From assembly GCA_964363305.1 (NCBI GenBank), contig CAYIHX010000016.1:8577-72576 (forward strand): a stretch of DNA of 64,000 nucleotides, given 5' to 3'. A program made the position numbers and the translations under genes. This stretch comes from CAYIHX01 sp964363305 (GTDB lineage: Bacteria; Bdellovibrionota; UBA1018). Positions 17,676 to 27,053 of the stretch are shown here, in pieces. A model generated the notes under the pieces. That model ran no database searches, was not told where the DNA came from, and worked only from the letters and a program-made list of their open reading frames with translations. How positions within the stretch are numbered: the stretch's first letter is position 1; every line of letters begins with the position of its first letter.

Positions 17676-19568
17676 ATGAGTGAAAGTTTGATTCGCTTCA
17701 GACCCCATCGGCTCTCCATCCTGATTTGCCTCCTCTCTACTCACGCATCGTGGGCTGCGAGAACCCCGCCTGCCCCCCCGGTCACCTGGGAAACCCGAGT
17801 TACGGAATCTGGTCAGCCGATCGACCTCATTCTTGAAAAGGCAAAAAAAACCAGACCCGACCTGAACGCGAAAGCATTGAAACAAGCCTCCGTGGCTCTT
17901 GCTGCGCAAAAATGGCTCGCCGCCAGGGCAACTGTCCAAAAAGTAGTGAGAGACCGGGTGTACGGCCCGCTGGCCAGTCGCCTGATCGGTCAAACCCACC
18001 TCGGTCTCGCATTGCAAAGACTCAAGGAAAAGCAATGGGCAAACGCTGAAAGCGCCGCGCGATACGACTATGCGTCGTCGGAGGATAGCGGCCGCGCCAA
18101 CCTCATCATCGGCGAAAGCCGATCCAAACGAAAACTTCATTCGACGGCCCTCGATGCCTTCCACGATGGTTTCCAAAAGCTCCTCGGGGCGGGGCGCCTG
18201 AGTTCCGTTGAGGTCTCGGCCATCAGCTCATTCGCGGAAAGTTGCGCGACGACCAAACGGCTATTCTGCCGAGTATGGATTCAGAGACTTCTTGCCCTCT
18301 ACCCGAAGGACTCCGCCGAATTCGCGGCTCTCCAAGGCCGATTCCCGGAGCAGGCCTTGCAGCTCAAATCGTCCTGGTCTGGATCAAAACTCACTCAAGC
18401 CTACAAAGCACCTGACCCGGACCAGACTGCCTTTGATGCCGCTTTTGACTTCATTCTCCAGCGGCAATATTCGCGTGGAACGAAAGATCTCCAGAAATTT
18501 CTGGATGAATTTCCCCGCTCCCAACATCGACACCGGGCTCGTTTCTGGCTCGCGCAAGCGCTCTCCACCCATAACGATCACGAACGCGCCCAACGTCTCT
18601 TCGAGCAGGTGATTCGCGATGCGCCTCTCAGTTTTCACGCTCTCGCCGCCGCTCTTGCCCTCGGAGTCACCCCTGAAACGGCCATCTCGGCGACGCTCCC
18701 CAATGCGCAAAGCTTTGATGCGAATCTGCAGCCCGCCGATTACATCCGTATCGAGCGAGCCGAAGGGCTTCTCGCCGTCGGCGCGCGCGATCTCGCTGCC
18801 GACGAGCTTCGGGAGTTTCGAGCAAAAGATTCTCTCTCGAATGGCTTTCTCTACTACCTCGCAGTCCTTGCAGGTCAGGTCGGCGCTCACCTCACCTCAT
18901 TTGGCGCCCTGAGTGAACTGATCAACCGGGGCGCTGATGCAGCCTATTCGTCTCATGCCCTCCCTCTGGTCTTCCCTTCCCCCTACTATGATCTGATTCT
19001 CAAAACCGCGGAGTCATTTGATCTCGACCCTTTGCTCGTATTGAGCCTCATCAAGCAAGAAAGCGCTTTCGAAGCAGGAATCGCCTCGTCGGTCGGCGCC
19101 CAGGGGCTCATGCAACTCATGCCAGCCACGGCAGCCGATACTGAGCCCGGCCTTGAAAGAGCACGGCTAAGCGAACCTGAAACCAATATTCGGGTGGGTG
19201 CCCACTACCTAAAAAAAATGCTCAGCCGCTTCAACGGCAATGTGGCATTCGCGCTCGCCGCATATAACGCAGGCCCTGGAGCAGTGGACCGTTGGATTCG
19301 CGAAAATCGCGCGAACCGGGGCCTCCTAGAATTTATCGAACAGATTCCTTATCGCGAGACTCGTGACTATGTCGGCTCGATCATTCGAAATTATTTCTGG
19401 TACTCGCGGACTCTCGCGAAGGAACCGCTGCGCGACCTCGACCGTTTCTATCTCGCACAGGCCATCCAGCCGGTGCCAACGCCATCTACGATTCCATTGC
19501 TGATACCGATACCCTCGCTACCGAACGAGCCGATACCGCAGCCACAGGCCGGACCCGGCGGAATTTAG
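17676..19568 (+). CDS. Soluble lytic transglycosylase (SLT, GH23 family)
   Basis: 630 residues from the ATG at 17676 with a signal peptide ending ASWAA. A long alpha-superhelical N-terminal region (Slt70-like, residues about 40-440) precedes the catalytic SLT domain: LVLSLIKQESAFEAG with the catalytic Glu, SSVGAQGLMQLMPATA, NIRVGAHYLKKML, AFALAAYNAGPGAVDRW and IPYRETRDYV. It cleaves the glycan strands of peptidoglycan with formation of anhydromuramic ends. The C-terminal tail is proline-rich. An upstream start at 17562 would overlap the HAMP gene and precede the signal peptide, so I rejected it. Confidence 0.92.
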   Translation: MSESLIRFRPHRLSILICLLSTHASWAARTPPAPPVTWETRVTESGQPIDLILEKAKKTRPDLNAKALKQASVALAAQKWLAARATVQKVVRDRVYGPLASRLIGQTHLGLALQRLKEKQWANAESAARYDYASSEDSGRANLIIGESRSKRKLHSTALDAFHDGFQKLLGAGRLSSVEVSAISSFAESCATTKRLFCRVWIQRLLALYPKDSAEFAALQGRFPEQALQLKSSWSGSKLTQAYKAPDPDQTAFDAAFDFILQRQYSRGTKDLQKFLDEFPRSQHRHRARFWLAQALSTHNDHERAQRLFEQVIRDAPLSFHALAAALALGVTPETAISATLPNAQSFDANLQPADYIRIERAEGLLAVGARDLAADELREFRAKDSLSNGFLYYLAVLAGQVGAHLTSFGALSELINRGADAAYSSHALPLVFPSPYYDLILKTAESFDLDPLLVLSLIKQESAFEAGIASSVGAQGLMQLMPATAADTEPGLERARLSEPETNIRVGAHYLKKMLSRFNGNVAFALAAYNAGPGAVDRWIRENRANRGLLEFIEQIPYRETRDYVGSIIRNYFWYSRTLAKEPLRDLDRFYLAQAIQPVPTPSTIPLLIPIPSLPNEPIPQPQAGPGGI

Positions 19569-19574
19569 GCCCGC

Positions 19575-21008
19575 CTATTTGATGTAAGGACTCGTACCGG
19601 CGTCATGATCAGTGACATCCAGAACCTCATGCACACTGGGCAAATGCGCCTTGAGCGTCTTCTCGATCCCCTGTTTAAGCGTCATTTGAGCCGCTCCGCA
19701 TCCCTGACAACCCCCGCTCAGACGGAGAGAGACCCGCCCCTTACTGAAGTCGACCAGCTCGGCTCGGCCTCCGTGCCCCGCTAATCCGGGATTGATCAAG
19801 TCTCGCAAAACTTGCTCGATCTTTTCCCGGTCGCCGCCTCCACCTGAACCTGAAGAGACCACCGCCGGAGCGGGAATTACATCTCGCGCCGCTTCTTCAC
19901 AATAAGCCCGCAGCTTCTTGTACGGATAAATCCCAGTGGAATGATCATCCGAAAAAGTGACCGTCAAAGCGTAACGACCTACGGCCGATAAGCTCAAAAT
20001 CCGGATGTCGCCCGGGACCGAAAAAGGATTCAAGATCCTCTTGCCACTGTTCTCATCAATGCAGGCCGCGCATCCGCAACGAATCCGCAAACTGTAGGGA
20101 TGAAAAACCGACTCCTTCCCCTCGGGCCACACCACCCGAAGCTTGCCGTCCTCGGTCAAGTTCACTTCGCGCGGCTCGCCCATCGAAACATCGAGGCCCA
20201 TTGAAACAATCTGCGTCTCAAGCTGAGCAGCGAGAGCACGAAACGCAGCAGCCGCTGGAGATTCTTTCGCGGACTCAAGGATCGAAATGCCCGAATCTCC
20301 GCTCATCATCACCGCCGGATCGAGAGGGACCGCGCCCAAGAAAGGCAGCTTCTGCTCAGCTGCCAGCGCCTGCCCGCCGCCTGTTTTAAAAATGGCGGTC
20401 TCCTCGCCGCAGTGGGAGCAGGTGAAGCCACTCATATTCTCGATCACGCCCAAAATAGGCACGTTGACCTGCTGGAACATTTTCAAACCCTTTTTCGCGA
20501 TCCCCATGGCCACCTGCTGCGGCGTCGTCACGATGATCACCCCCGAAAGGCGGGCGTGCTGCGCTAACGTCAGTTGGACATCACCGGTGCCCGGAGGCAG
20601 ATCGAGAAGAAGATAATCCAACTCTCCCCAGGCCACTCCACCGAGGAACTGGTGAATCATCTTCACCGCCATCGGAGCACGCCACACGACCGGACCATCG
20701 TTGGGCACCAGCAAACCCATCGACATGAACTTTACGCCCTGATTCTCCGTCGGAATCAGCAGCCCCTGCTCATCTGTTGATCCGCCCTTGCCGACTAGCC
20801 CCCCCGAACCCAGCATTCCAGGCTGACTCGGGCCGTAGATATCCGCATCGAGAATCCCCACTCTGGCGCCCTGAGCACGTAGCGCATGGGCCAGGTTAGT
20901 GGTCACCGTAGATTTACCTACCCCACCCTTGCCACTCGCGACCGCGATGATGAAGCGCACCTTCGAAAGGGCGGGCTGGGGCTGATTCTGCTCTGTGGGT
21001 CGATTCAT
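19575..21008 (-). CDS. Fe-S cluster carrier ATPase: Mrp (ApbC/NBP35) fused to DUF971 and NifU-like domains
   Basis: 477 residues from the ATG at 21008. Three parts follow one another. First, an Mrp/NBP35 ATPase (about residues 15-270) with the deviant Walker A SGKGGVGKST, DADIYGPSQPGML, LLLDLPPGTGDVQLTL and the cluster-binding CSHC. Second, a DUF971/GBBH-like domain (about 285-375) with YSLRIRCGCAACIDENSGKR. Third, a NifU C-terminal-like scaffold (about 395-475) with SGGCQGCGAAQMTLKQGIEK. Mrp proteins carry and transfer [4Fe-4S] clusters; NifU-type domains assemble or hold them. Having carrier and scaffold in one chain is an uncommon arrangement. An in-frame start at 21116 overlaps ychF and was not used. 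It is 10 bases downstream of ychF. Confidence 0.9.
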   Translation of the reverse strand: MNRPTEQNQPQPALSKVRFIIAVASGKGGVGKSTVTTNLAHALRAQGARVGILDADIYGPSQPGMLGSGGLVGKGGSTDEQGLLIPTENQGVKFMSMGLLVPNDGPVVWRAPMAVKMIHQFLGGVAWGELDYLLLDLPPGTGDVQLTLAQHARLSGVIIVTTPQQVAMGIAKKGLKMFQQVNVPILGVIENMSGFTCSHCGEETAIFKTGGGQALAAEQKLPFLGAVPLDPAVMMSGDSGISILESAKESPAAAAFRALAAQLETQIVSMGLDVSMGEPREVNLTEDGKLRVVWPEGKESVFHPYSLRIRCGCAACIDENSGKRILNPFSVPGDIRILSLSAVGRYALTVTFSDDHSTGIYPYKKLRAYCEEAARDVIPAPAVVSSGSGGGGDREKIEQVLRDLINPGLAGHGGRAELVDFSKGRVSLRLSGGCQGCGAAQMTLKQGIEKTLKAHLPSVHEVLDVTDHDAGTSPYIK

Positions 21009-21018
21009 AGATCCCTCA

Positions 21019-22119
21019 CTAAACCGCGAACCTGAAATGCATGATGTCACCGTCGCGCACCACGTACTCTTTGCCTTCGAGCCGCAAGGCGCCTGCATCC
21101 CGAATCGCGGCTTCACTTTTATATTTCATCAGATCGTCAAAGTGAAATACCTCCGCCTTGATGAATCCCTTTTCAAAGTCAGTGTGGATCACCCCAGCGG
21201 TTTGGGGCGCCTTCCAACCCTTCTCGAAAGTCCAGGCGCGAACTTCAATTTCGCCCGCGGTAAAATAGGTCTGTAGTCCGAGCAACTCGTAACCGGCTCG
21301 GATCACCCGGCTCAGGCCCGGCTCCTCCATGCCCATCTCCTTCAGAAAATCAGCGCGATCTTCCGCCGCTAACTCAGACAGTTCGGCTTCAATCTTCCCG
21401 CAAATGGGTACGACCGGGCTGCCTTCCGCTTTTGCGTGTGCCACGACCTTCTTCACGAGGGGATTTTCAAAGGGATTGGGCGCACTGTCCTCATCGACGT
21501 TCGCGACGTACATGACCTTTTTGGCGGTGATGAAATGATACTCGTAAATCGCGGCAAGCTCTTCAGGAGTCAAACCGAGCGAGCGAACGGGATTGCCGGC
21601 TTCAAGCGCCGCTTTTACACGCTGGAGAACGCCCAACTGCGCAGCGGCTTTTTTATCACCTGAACGGGCCTGCTTCTCCACATTTGAGAATTTCTTCGTC
21701 ACCGACTCTAGATCGGCGAGCATCAGCTCCGTATCGATCACACCGATATCCCGAAGCGGATCAACCGAACCGTCGACGTGAATCACGTTGGGATCCTCAA
21801 AACAACGCACGACATGGGCGATCGCGTTCGTTTCACGAATATGCCCCAAGAACTGATTCCCCAACCCTTCGCCCTTGGAGGCGCCTTTCACGAGGCCGGC
21901 GATATCCACGAAGGTCATCGTCGTGGGAATGACTCGATCAGTTTTGATATACTGCCGAATCTGTTCCAACCGCGGATCAGGCACTTTGACGATGCCCGTA
22001 TTCGGCTCAATCGTACAAAAAGGATAGTTAGCCGCCTCCGCTTTCGCCGAGGTCAACGCATTAAAGATCGTGGATTTTCCCACATTCGGAAGTCCGACAA
22101 TACCGCACTGAAAGCCCAT
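21019..22119 (-). CDS. ychF: Redox-regulated ATPase YchF
   Basis: 366 residues from the ATG at 22119. Obg-family P-loop NTPase: G1 GLPNVGKSTIFNALT, NYPFCTIEPNTGIV, DIAGLVKGASKGEGLGNQFL, and a G4-like ANVDED in place of NKxD, which explains the ATP preference of this family. A coiled-coil insertion and the C-terminal TGS-like domain ending GDIMHFRFAV complete it. YchF binds the ribosome and responds to stress. It lies between pth and the Mrp fusion in a same-strand block with prs, the classical prs-pth-ychF order. Confidence 0.95.
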   Translation of the reverse strand: MGFQCGIVGLPNVGKSTIFNALTSAKAEAANYPFCTIEPNTGIVKVPDPRLEQIRQYIKTDRVIPTTMTFVDIAGLVKGASKGEGLGNQFLGHIRETNAIAHVVRCFEDPNVIHVDGSVDPLRDIGVIDTELMLADLESVTKKFSNVEKQARSGDKKAAAQLGVLQRVKAALEAGNPVRSLGLTPEELAAIYEYHFITAKKVMYVANVDEDSAPNPFENPLVKKVVAHAKAEGSPVVPICGKIEAELSELAAEDRADFLKEMGMEEPGLSRVIRAGYELLGLQTYFTAGEIEVRAWTFEKGWKAPQTAGVIHTDFEKGFIKAEVFHFDDLMKYKSEAAIRDAGALRLEGKEYVVRDGDIMHFRFAV

Positions 22120-22168
22120 AGTGAGCCAGGAGGTAGCACAGCGCGCGAGGAAAAACACCTCGCAGCGC

Positions 22169-22747
22169 TCAACTTTGATTATAGCGAGTCATGGCTCCCC
22201 GGACGTCGCCCCGAATCATCTGCTCTACTGCATCGGCGATCTGATCCAAAAGGGGATCAAGGCCTTCAAGCTCCGTCCGTGAAAAAGATTGAAGGACATA
22301 ATCGACCGGCGCGATCCGCAGATTCAGGGCCCGAGGATGACCAATACCGATTCGTACCCGGTGATAGGCATTATTCGACGCACCAAGACATTCATCGATA
22401 GAGCGCAGGCCGTTATGCCCTCCAGCTCCTCCTCCCGTTTTGAGTCGAAAGGACAAGGGTTTCAGATCGAGCTCGTCATGAAGAACGATCGCGTCGCCCG
22501 CAGCTAGTTTATGAAACTGGAAAAACGGCGCTACGCACTTCCCGGAGTCGTTCATGTAAGTCATGGGCTTGATCAGAAGCACCTTTTCGCCTGCGACATC
22601 GGCTTGCCAAACTTCGCCGAGATTTTTTCCGGCCGGTCCTTGGGCCTTCCAACGGTCGACCATCCGATCGAGCGCAAACCAACCCACATTGTGCCGGGTC
22701 AGCTCGTACTTCGGACCCGGATTTCCCAATCCAACGACGATCTTCAT
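22169..22747 (-). CDS. pth: Peptidyl-tRNA hydrolase
   Basis: 192 residues, normal length. Key motifs: MKIVVGLGNPGPKYELTRHNVGW (its catalytic His is in TRHNVG), LIKPMTYMNDSG, IVLHDELDL and GGGAGGHNGLRS. The enzyme recycles peptidyl-tRNA that drops off the ribosome. The start codon overlaps the stop of prs by one base, indicating a coupled operon with ychF downstream. Confidence 0.96.
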   Translation of the reverse strand: MKIVVGLGNPGPKYELTRHNVGWFALDRMVDRWKAQGPAGKNLGEVWQADVAGEKVLLIKPMTYMNDSGKCVAPFFQFHKLAAGDAIVLHDELDLKPLSFRLKTGGGAGGHNGLRSIDECLGASNNAYHRVRIGIGHPRALNLRIAPVDYVLQSFSRTELEGLDPLLDQIADAVEQMIRGDVRGAMTRYNQS

Positions 22748-23697
22748 CAGATGAACAAACTGCTCACGCTGTCATAATTATGGATTCGATAGATCGCTTC
22801 AGCCAAGAGATCGGCCACCGACAGCTGCGTGATCTTCGAGCACTTCTTCGCATCCTCACAGAGTGGGATCGTATCCGTCACGATCACCGCCTCGATCGGA
22901 GAAGTTTCGATGCGCTCGATGGCCGGCCCCGAAAGGACGCCATGAGTGGCCGCCGCGAAAACTCGAGTGGCACCATGGGCCAGCACCGCCTGTGCCGCTT
23001 CAATCAACGTACCGGCCGTGTCAAACATGTCGTCGAGGATGATCGCCGTCTTACCACTCACGTCTCCGACGATATTCATCGCCTTCGCGACGTTCGGCCC
23101 CGTACGTCGCTTGTCGATCATCGCAACCCCAGCGTCCAGGCGCTTCGCATACGAACGGGCGCGCTCCACGCCTCCGGCGTCCGGACTCACGATCACCAGC
23201 TCACCGACGCCTTTCATCCGTTCTTTTAGATGCTCCAGCAACACGGGCTGGGAAAAAAGATTGTCGAACGGGATATCGAAGAAACCCTGAATCTGACCTG
23301 CGTGCAGATCCATTGAAACCACGCGCGTCGCGCCCGCGGCGACCAGAAGATCGGCGGCCAGCTTCGCCGTGATGGGAGTGCGAGGCGCCACTTTTCGATC
23401 CTGACGGCCATAACCGTAATAAGGCACCACTGCCGTGATTTCTTTCGCGCTCGCCCGCTTGAGCGCGTCGATCATGATGAGCAGCTCCATCAGCGTGTCA
23501 TTCACCGGGCGGCAGGTCGGCTGGATGATGTAAACGTCCCGACCGCGAACATTCTCGCGAATTTCGACGAAAACTTCCCCATCCGAGAAGCGACGAACAT
23601 CACACTCACCCAGAGTTTTCCCCAACTTCTCGCAAATTTTTTGAGCGAGCGGGCGATTAGCGTTCCCCGAAAGAATGACCCATTCTCTCCTCCGCAT
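22747..23697 (-). CDS. prs: Ribose-phosphate pyrophosphokinase
   Basis: 316 residues, full length. Family motifs are intact: FSDGEVFVEIRENVRG, the ATP-binding region VPYYGYGRQDRK, SMDLHAGQIQGFFDIP, VSPDAGGVERAR, and the PRPP-binding loop ILDDMFDTAGT. It makes PRPP from ribose-5-phosphate and ATP for nucleotide, histidine and tryptophan synthesis. First gene of the prs-pth-ychF-mrp block; the region 23698-23748 before it should carry the promoter. Confidence 0.97.
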   Translation of the reverse strand: MRRREWVILSGNANRPLAQKICEKLGKTLGECDVRRFSDGEVFVEIRENVRGRDVYIIQPTCRPVNDTLMELLIMIDALKRASAKEITAVVPYYGYGRQDRKVAPRTPITAKLAADLLVAAGATRVVSMDLHAGQIQGFFDIPFDNLFSQPVLLEHLKERMKGVGELVIVSPDAGGVERARSYAKRLDAGVAMIDKRRTGPNVAKAMNIVGDVSGKTAIILDDMFDTAGTLIEAAQAVLAHGATRVFAAATHGVLSGPAIERIETSPIEAVIVTDTIPLCEDAKKCSKITQLSVADLLAEAIYRIHNYDSVSSLFI

Positions 23698-23748
23698 ATT
23701 CCGCCTCCTTATAAGGTGCGATTGGGTTACCTCAATTGACGCCGCGTC

Positions 23749-24363
23749 TCAAGCCCGAGGTGGGCTGGTCTCCAAGAAAAATGGAACCAACCGGGCCTGG
23801 CGTAGCACTTCGGCCAGGGAACCCTCGGTATCGAGTCGTTTCCAATCTAAGGCCGGTTCGCGAAGCTCCAGGTATTCCAAGGCAATGGCCACATCCCAGC
23901 CACCGCAGGTCAGGTCCTGCCGAGCCCCCCAAAAAACCTCCGCCGAAGGCCGGGCGAGGACTGCCAGGGTTCGGGTCAGAACTTCGTTCGCATCCGAAAG
24001 GGTCGCCCCGTCTGGTTGTTTCTTTTGGCGTTCGAGAAATGACTGCACCGTGTAAGTCATGAGCCCCACGGCCAAGGTCGACGCCTGCCTGACCTGCGCT
24101 CGACGGGCGAGATCCGCCTGAGGGGGCCAGATCGACGCCAGGCCAGCGTCTTCGAGATGCTCGAGAATGATGCTTGAATCGGCAAGGGGAGCCCCAGAAG
24201 GGAGCAACAACAGCGGAACCTGGCCCAAGGGGTTGGCCTGCAAGAACGCCTCGGTCGGATGAAAAACATCGATGACGCAATCCTCCGCTTTCAAACCAGA
24301 TCGGGCCAACGCGAGGCGCACTCGGCGCGCAAAAGGGGAGCGCAGGGAATAGAAGAGTCTCAT
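23749..24363 (-). CDS. Glutathione S-transferase family protein
   Basis: 204 residues. The N-terminal thioredoxin-like half has MRLFYSLRSPFARRVRLAL, with SPF in the position of the catalytic Ser/Cys, then the NPLGQVPLLLLPSG cis-proline segment and LADSSIILEHLED, the glutathione-contacting ES/DS motif. The C-terminal helical half is standard. Substrate unknown. It is on the same strand as prs but separated by 50 bases and probably has its own expression. Confidence 0.88.
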   Translation of the reverse strand: MRLFYSLRSPFARRVRLALARSGLKAEDCVIDVFHPTEAFLQANPLGQVPLLLLPSGAPLADSSIILEHLEDAGLASIWPPQADLARRAQVRQASTLAVGLMTYTVQSFLERQKKQPDGATLSDANEVLTRTLAVLARPSAEVFWGARQDLTCGGWDVAIALEYLELREPALDWKRLDTEGSLAEVLRQARLVPFFLETSPPRA

Positions 24364-24451
24364 ACCCCTGTCATAGCCCGCCTCGGGGACAGATATTCAA
24401 GCTCCCCAGATATTCAAGCTCCCGGCAAAAAAAGCCGATCTGAAAGCACGT

Positions 24452-24904
24452 ATGTGGGACAACCCCGGGTATTACTCCAGACAGATCGGCCGGCAACGCC
24501 GCTTTCAGCTGGAGCAGGACCGAAAAAGAAACCTGGCTGAAGCTCAACGACGGGCCACGCGACCTTTGATGAGAAAAATACGGGCGCAAATCAAAATTTC
24601 GACTCATCCCAGTCGCCCGGACGAGACTTTCGGGGCCTGGACCGCCCTCGCAGACGTAAATCGCAAGATCGGTGAATTTTTTGTCACCGACAAGGTCGAG
24701 GTCGGTGAGGAAGTGGCGCTCATTCTGGAATCAAAGGAAACCATCTATCTCCGTGCTCAAATCCTTCGCTGTCATGAATTCGAGAGCACGAACCGAATCA
24801 TCTCGCCAACGAAGTATCGGTACCGCGTCACCGTGCGATTTCTCTACGAGCATCCCGACGAGCAAAACGTATTTCAGGAGTATCTGGCCGTCGCAGCGGC
24901 CTAG
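24452..24904 (+). CDS. PilZ-like domain protein (possible c-di-GMP receptor)
   Basis: 150 residues. The N-terminus is very rich in Arg/Gln (RQIGRQRRFQLEQDRKRN, QRRATR), followed by a beta-rich domain (KVEVGEEVALILESKE, YLRAQILRCHEF, YRYRVTVRFLYEHPDEQNVF). The beta-rich part resembles the PilZ barrel, but the exact RxxxR and (D/N)xSxxG signature is not obvious, so nucleotide binding is uncertain. Seven bases separate it from the MnmC-like gene, so the two are likely co-transcribed. Confidence 0.55.
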   Translation: MWDNPGYYSRQIGRQRRFQLEQDRKRNLAEAQRRATRPLMRKIRAQIKISTHPSRPDETFGAWTALADVNRKIGEFFVTDKVEVGEEVALILESKETIYLRAQILRCHEFESTNRIISPTKYRYRVTVRFLYEHPDEQNVFQEYLAVAAA

Positions 24905-24911
24905 CTGCACC

Positions 24912-25715
24912 ATGGCTCGACATGAACTGACTGCTCTTCCTGATGGCTCCTTCACGCTGACCGAGAGTCAGTCAGGACAAGCGATGCACTCGCGCCTCGG
25001 TACCTGGGAAGAAGCGCGACGGGTCTATCTCGAGCCCAGCAGGGTGGAAGAAAAAGGCCCTGCAGAGGAAGTCGTGATCTGGGACGTCGGAATGGGAATC
25101 GCCGCCAACGCCCTGACTGCGATCGCCCACACGCGCTGTCGACTCAGGATCATCAGCTTCGAAAACGACCTCGACGGCATGTGCACCGCGCTCGCTCACG
25201 CCGAACGGTTTGACCTCCTCCTGCGTTTCCGCCGAGAACTGGCGCAGCTGGTTTCCGAGAAATCAATCAGCCTTGAAAACGGACGGGTGAACTGGCAGCT
25301 CCTGGAAGGAAACTTTTTCGCATGCCTGCGGCAAAACGTCGATCTGCCTGACCTCATTTTCTGGGATTTTTACTCTCCCTCGGTATTTCCATCACTTTGG
25401 AGCACCGGCTCCTTCCGCGCCATCCTGCCCCACCTGAAGCCCAGCACCCTGCTGCTCACCTACGCGGCTGCCACGCCCGTGCGAAGCGCGATGATCCTTG
25501 CGGGCCTGCAAGTCGGCCGGGGAGTTGCAACCCCAGCCAAGTCAGAGACGACCGAGGCCAGTCTGGATCGGTCGGGCCTTCGCGCCCCGCTAGGCCCTGA
25601 GTGGCTGAGAAAGGTCTCCGTATCCAGCCAGCCCTTTCCCTATGATTTTCCAGAGCCCCTCGACCGTGCGAAACTTCTTTCGCTTCTCCAGGAAAGCCCT
25701 CATTTTAATGAATGA
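24912..25715 (+). CDS. MnmC N-domain-like SAM-dependent methyltransferase
   Basis: 267 residues from the ATG at 24912; the upstream part of this frame overlaps the PilZ-like gene and is not coding. Motifs follow the methyltransferase domain of MnmC: IWDVGMGIAANALTAI (SAM loop), RIISFENDLDGM, LLEGNFFACL, DLIFWDFYSPSVFPSLWS (the usual DxFxPxxNPxLW region) and LLTYAAATPVRSAMILAGLQVG. MnmC finishes the mnm5 modification of tRNA wobble uridine; the FAD oxidase half is missing here. Tail sequence suggests a Bdellovibrionota-specific variant. Whether it acts on tRNA is inference. Confidence 0.7.
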   Translation: MARHELTALPDGSFTLTESQSGQAMHSRLGTWEEARRVYLEPSRVEEKGPAEEVVIWDVGMGIAANALTAIAHTRCRLRIISFENDLDGMCTALAHAERFDLLLRFRRELAQLVSEKSISLENGRVNWQLLEGNFFACLRQNVDLPDLIFWDFYSPSVFPSLWSTGSFRAILPHLKPSTLLLTYAAATPVRSAMILAGLQVGRGVATPAKSETTEASLDRSGLRAPLGPEWLRKVSVSSQPFPYDFPEPLDRAKLLSLLQESPHFNE

Positions 25716-25718
25716 ACT

Positions 25719-26969
25719 ATGAATATCTTCAACATCATTGCAATCATGCTGACGACGGTCGCCTTCCTCGCATTCATCAATGCCCGATTCATTCGACTGC
25801 CCACCGAGGTCGGGCTCATGGGAATTTCGCTGCTCGTATCACTGGGAGTCGTGCAACTCAGCTCGCGCGGCGTGAATGTCGAGCCCTATGTGCGCGGCAT
25901 TCTGAGCCAGATCGACTTCAGCGAAACGCTCATGAACGGGCTGCTCAGCTTCCTCCTTTTTGCCGGCGCCGTGCAGTTTCGCCTTCGGGATCTCGCGCAG
26001 GAAAAGTATGTCATCGCGCTCCTCGCGACGGTCGGCGTCGCCTTCGCGACCTTTTTGACCGGAGGTGGTCTCTACTTCGCTCTTCACTCCTTCGGCATCA
26101 CCATCTCCTTTCTCGGATGCTTGATTTTCGGAGCATTGATTTCGCCCACGGACCCCGTCTCCCTTCTGGCGGTTCTCAAAAATTTCAAGGCGCCCAAGAG
26201 CCTGGAGATGAAAATTTCGGGTGAGGCGCTTTTCAACGACGGCGTCGCCGTAGTGCTGTTTTTCGTGCTCGTCAGCGTCGCCTCCGGCAAAGTGGGTCAG
26301 ATCGATGCGGACTCCGTCGCCATGCTCCTGCTGCGCCAACTCGTGGGTGGCGGGCTCTTCGGACTGGTGCTCGGCTGGATGGCCGCCCGAATGCTGCGCC
26401 AGATCGACGACTTCCCCGTAGAGGTTCTCATCACGCTCGCCACCGCCTGCGGTGGCTACGCGCTGGCTCACCCACTCAACGTCTCGGGTCCGGTCGCAGT
26501 CGTGACAGCCGCCTTGGTCATCGGCAACGAGAACCGCAAAGCCTCGCCGTCCAAAACCGCGAAGCACCAGCTCGAATCTTTTTGGGAGCTAATCAACGAG
26601 CTTCTCAACGCCGTACTCTTCGTCTGGATCGGCCTCGCGGTTTTGGCATTTTCCTTTACTCGGGTAGAGCTGACCGCGGGTCTCATCGCCATTCCCGTGG
26701 TTCTGCTAGCGCGCTTTCTGTCGATCTGGCTTGCGGTTTTCATCTTTGGGTTTCGCGCGGATTTTCGCCCAAGCGCCTACTTTCTGATGACCTGGGGCGG
26801 AATCCGCGGCGGCGTCTCGATCGCGCTGGCTCTGGCGCTCGCCTCGAATTCGGAGCAAGACCTGCTCCTCTCCATCACCTACGTCGTCGTCGTGTTCTCA
26901 ATCCTCGTCCAGGGACTCAGCGTCGGCCGCTTTGTGAAGTGGTTCGGTTCGCCGGGGCGAAGCTCATAA
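25719..26969 (+). CDS. Na+/H+ (cation/proton) antiporter, NhaP/CPA1 type
   Basis: 416 residues, about 12 membrane helices. CPA1 signatures: the LLFAGAVQFRLRDL segment, GALISPTDPVSLLAVLK, the ion-binding GEALFNDGVAVVLF (ND pair), and TWGGIRGGVSIALALAL near the end. It exchanges Na+ or K+ for H+ across the inner membrane. It begins 3 bases after the stop of the MnmC-like gene, so it is likely to be in the same transcript. Confidence 0.93.
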   Translation: MNIFNIIAIMLTTVAFLAFINARFIRLPTEVGLMGISLLVSLGVVQLSSRGVNVEPYVRGILSQIDFSETLMNGLLSFLLFAGAVQFRLRDLAQEKYVIALLATVGVAFATFLTGGGLYFALHSFGITISFLGCLIFGALISPTDPVSLLAVLKNFKAPKSLEMKISGEALFNDGVAVVLFFVLVSVASGKVGQIDADSVAMLLLRQLVGGGLFGLVLGWMAARMLRQIDDFPVEVLITLATACGGYALAHPLNVSGPVAVVTAALVIGNENRKASPSKTAKHQLESFWELINELLNAVLFVWIGLAVLAFSFTRVELTAGLIAIPVVLLARFLSIWLAVFIFGFRADFRPSAYFLMTWGGIRGGVSIALALALASNSEQDLLLSITYVVVVFSILVQGLSVGRFVKWFGSPGRSS

Positions 26970-27001
26970 ACTCCACGCTTTTTGACTCCAAGCTGACTCT
27001 T

Positions 27002-27052
27002 TATAACCATGGCTATTTTAGTATTTTTTATGCCATAATAGCTATGGTTATA
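27002..27052. promoter_or_regulatory. 16-bp inverted repeat upstream of the DUF4143 ATPase
   Basis: TATAACCATGGCTATT at 27002-27017 is matched, with one mismatch, by its reverse complement at 27037-27052, two bases before the ATG at 27054. The 19-base spacer is AT-rich. The symmetry and position suggest an autoregulatory operator or an RNA hairpin covering the ribosome-binding region. Confidence 0.5.
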
Positions 27053-27053
27053 T

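Noticed and set aside
25712..26224. 170-codon frame overlapping the NhaP gene
   Set aside because: Shadow of the antiporter in another frame.
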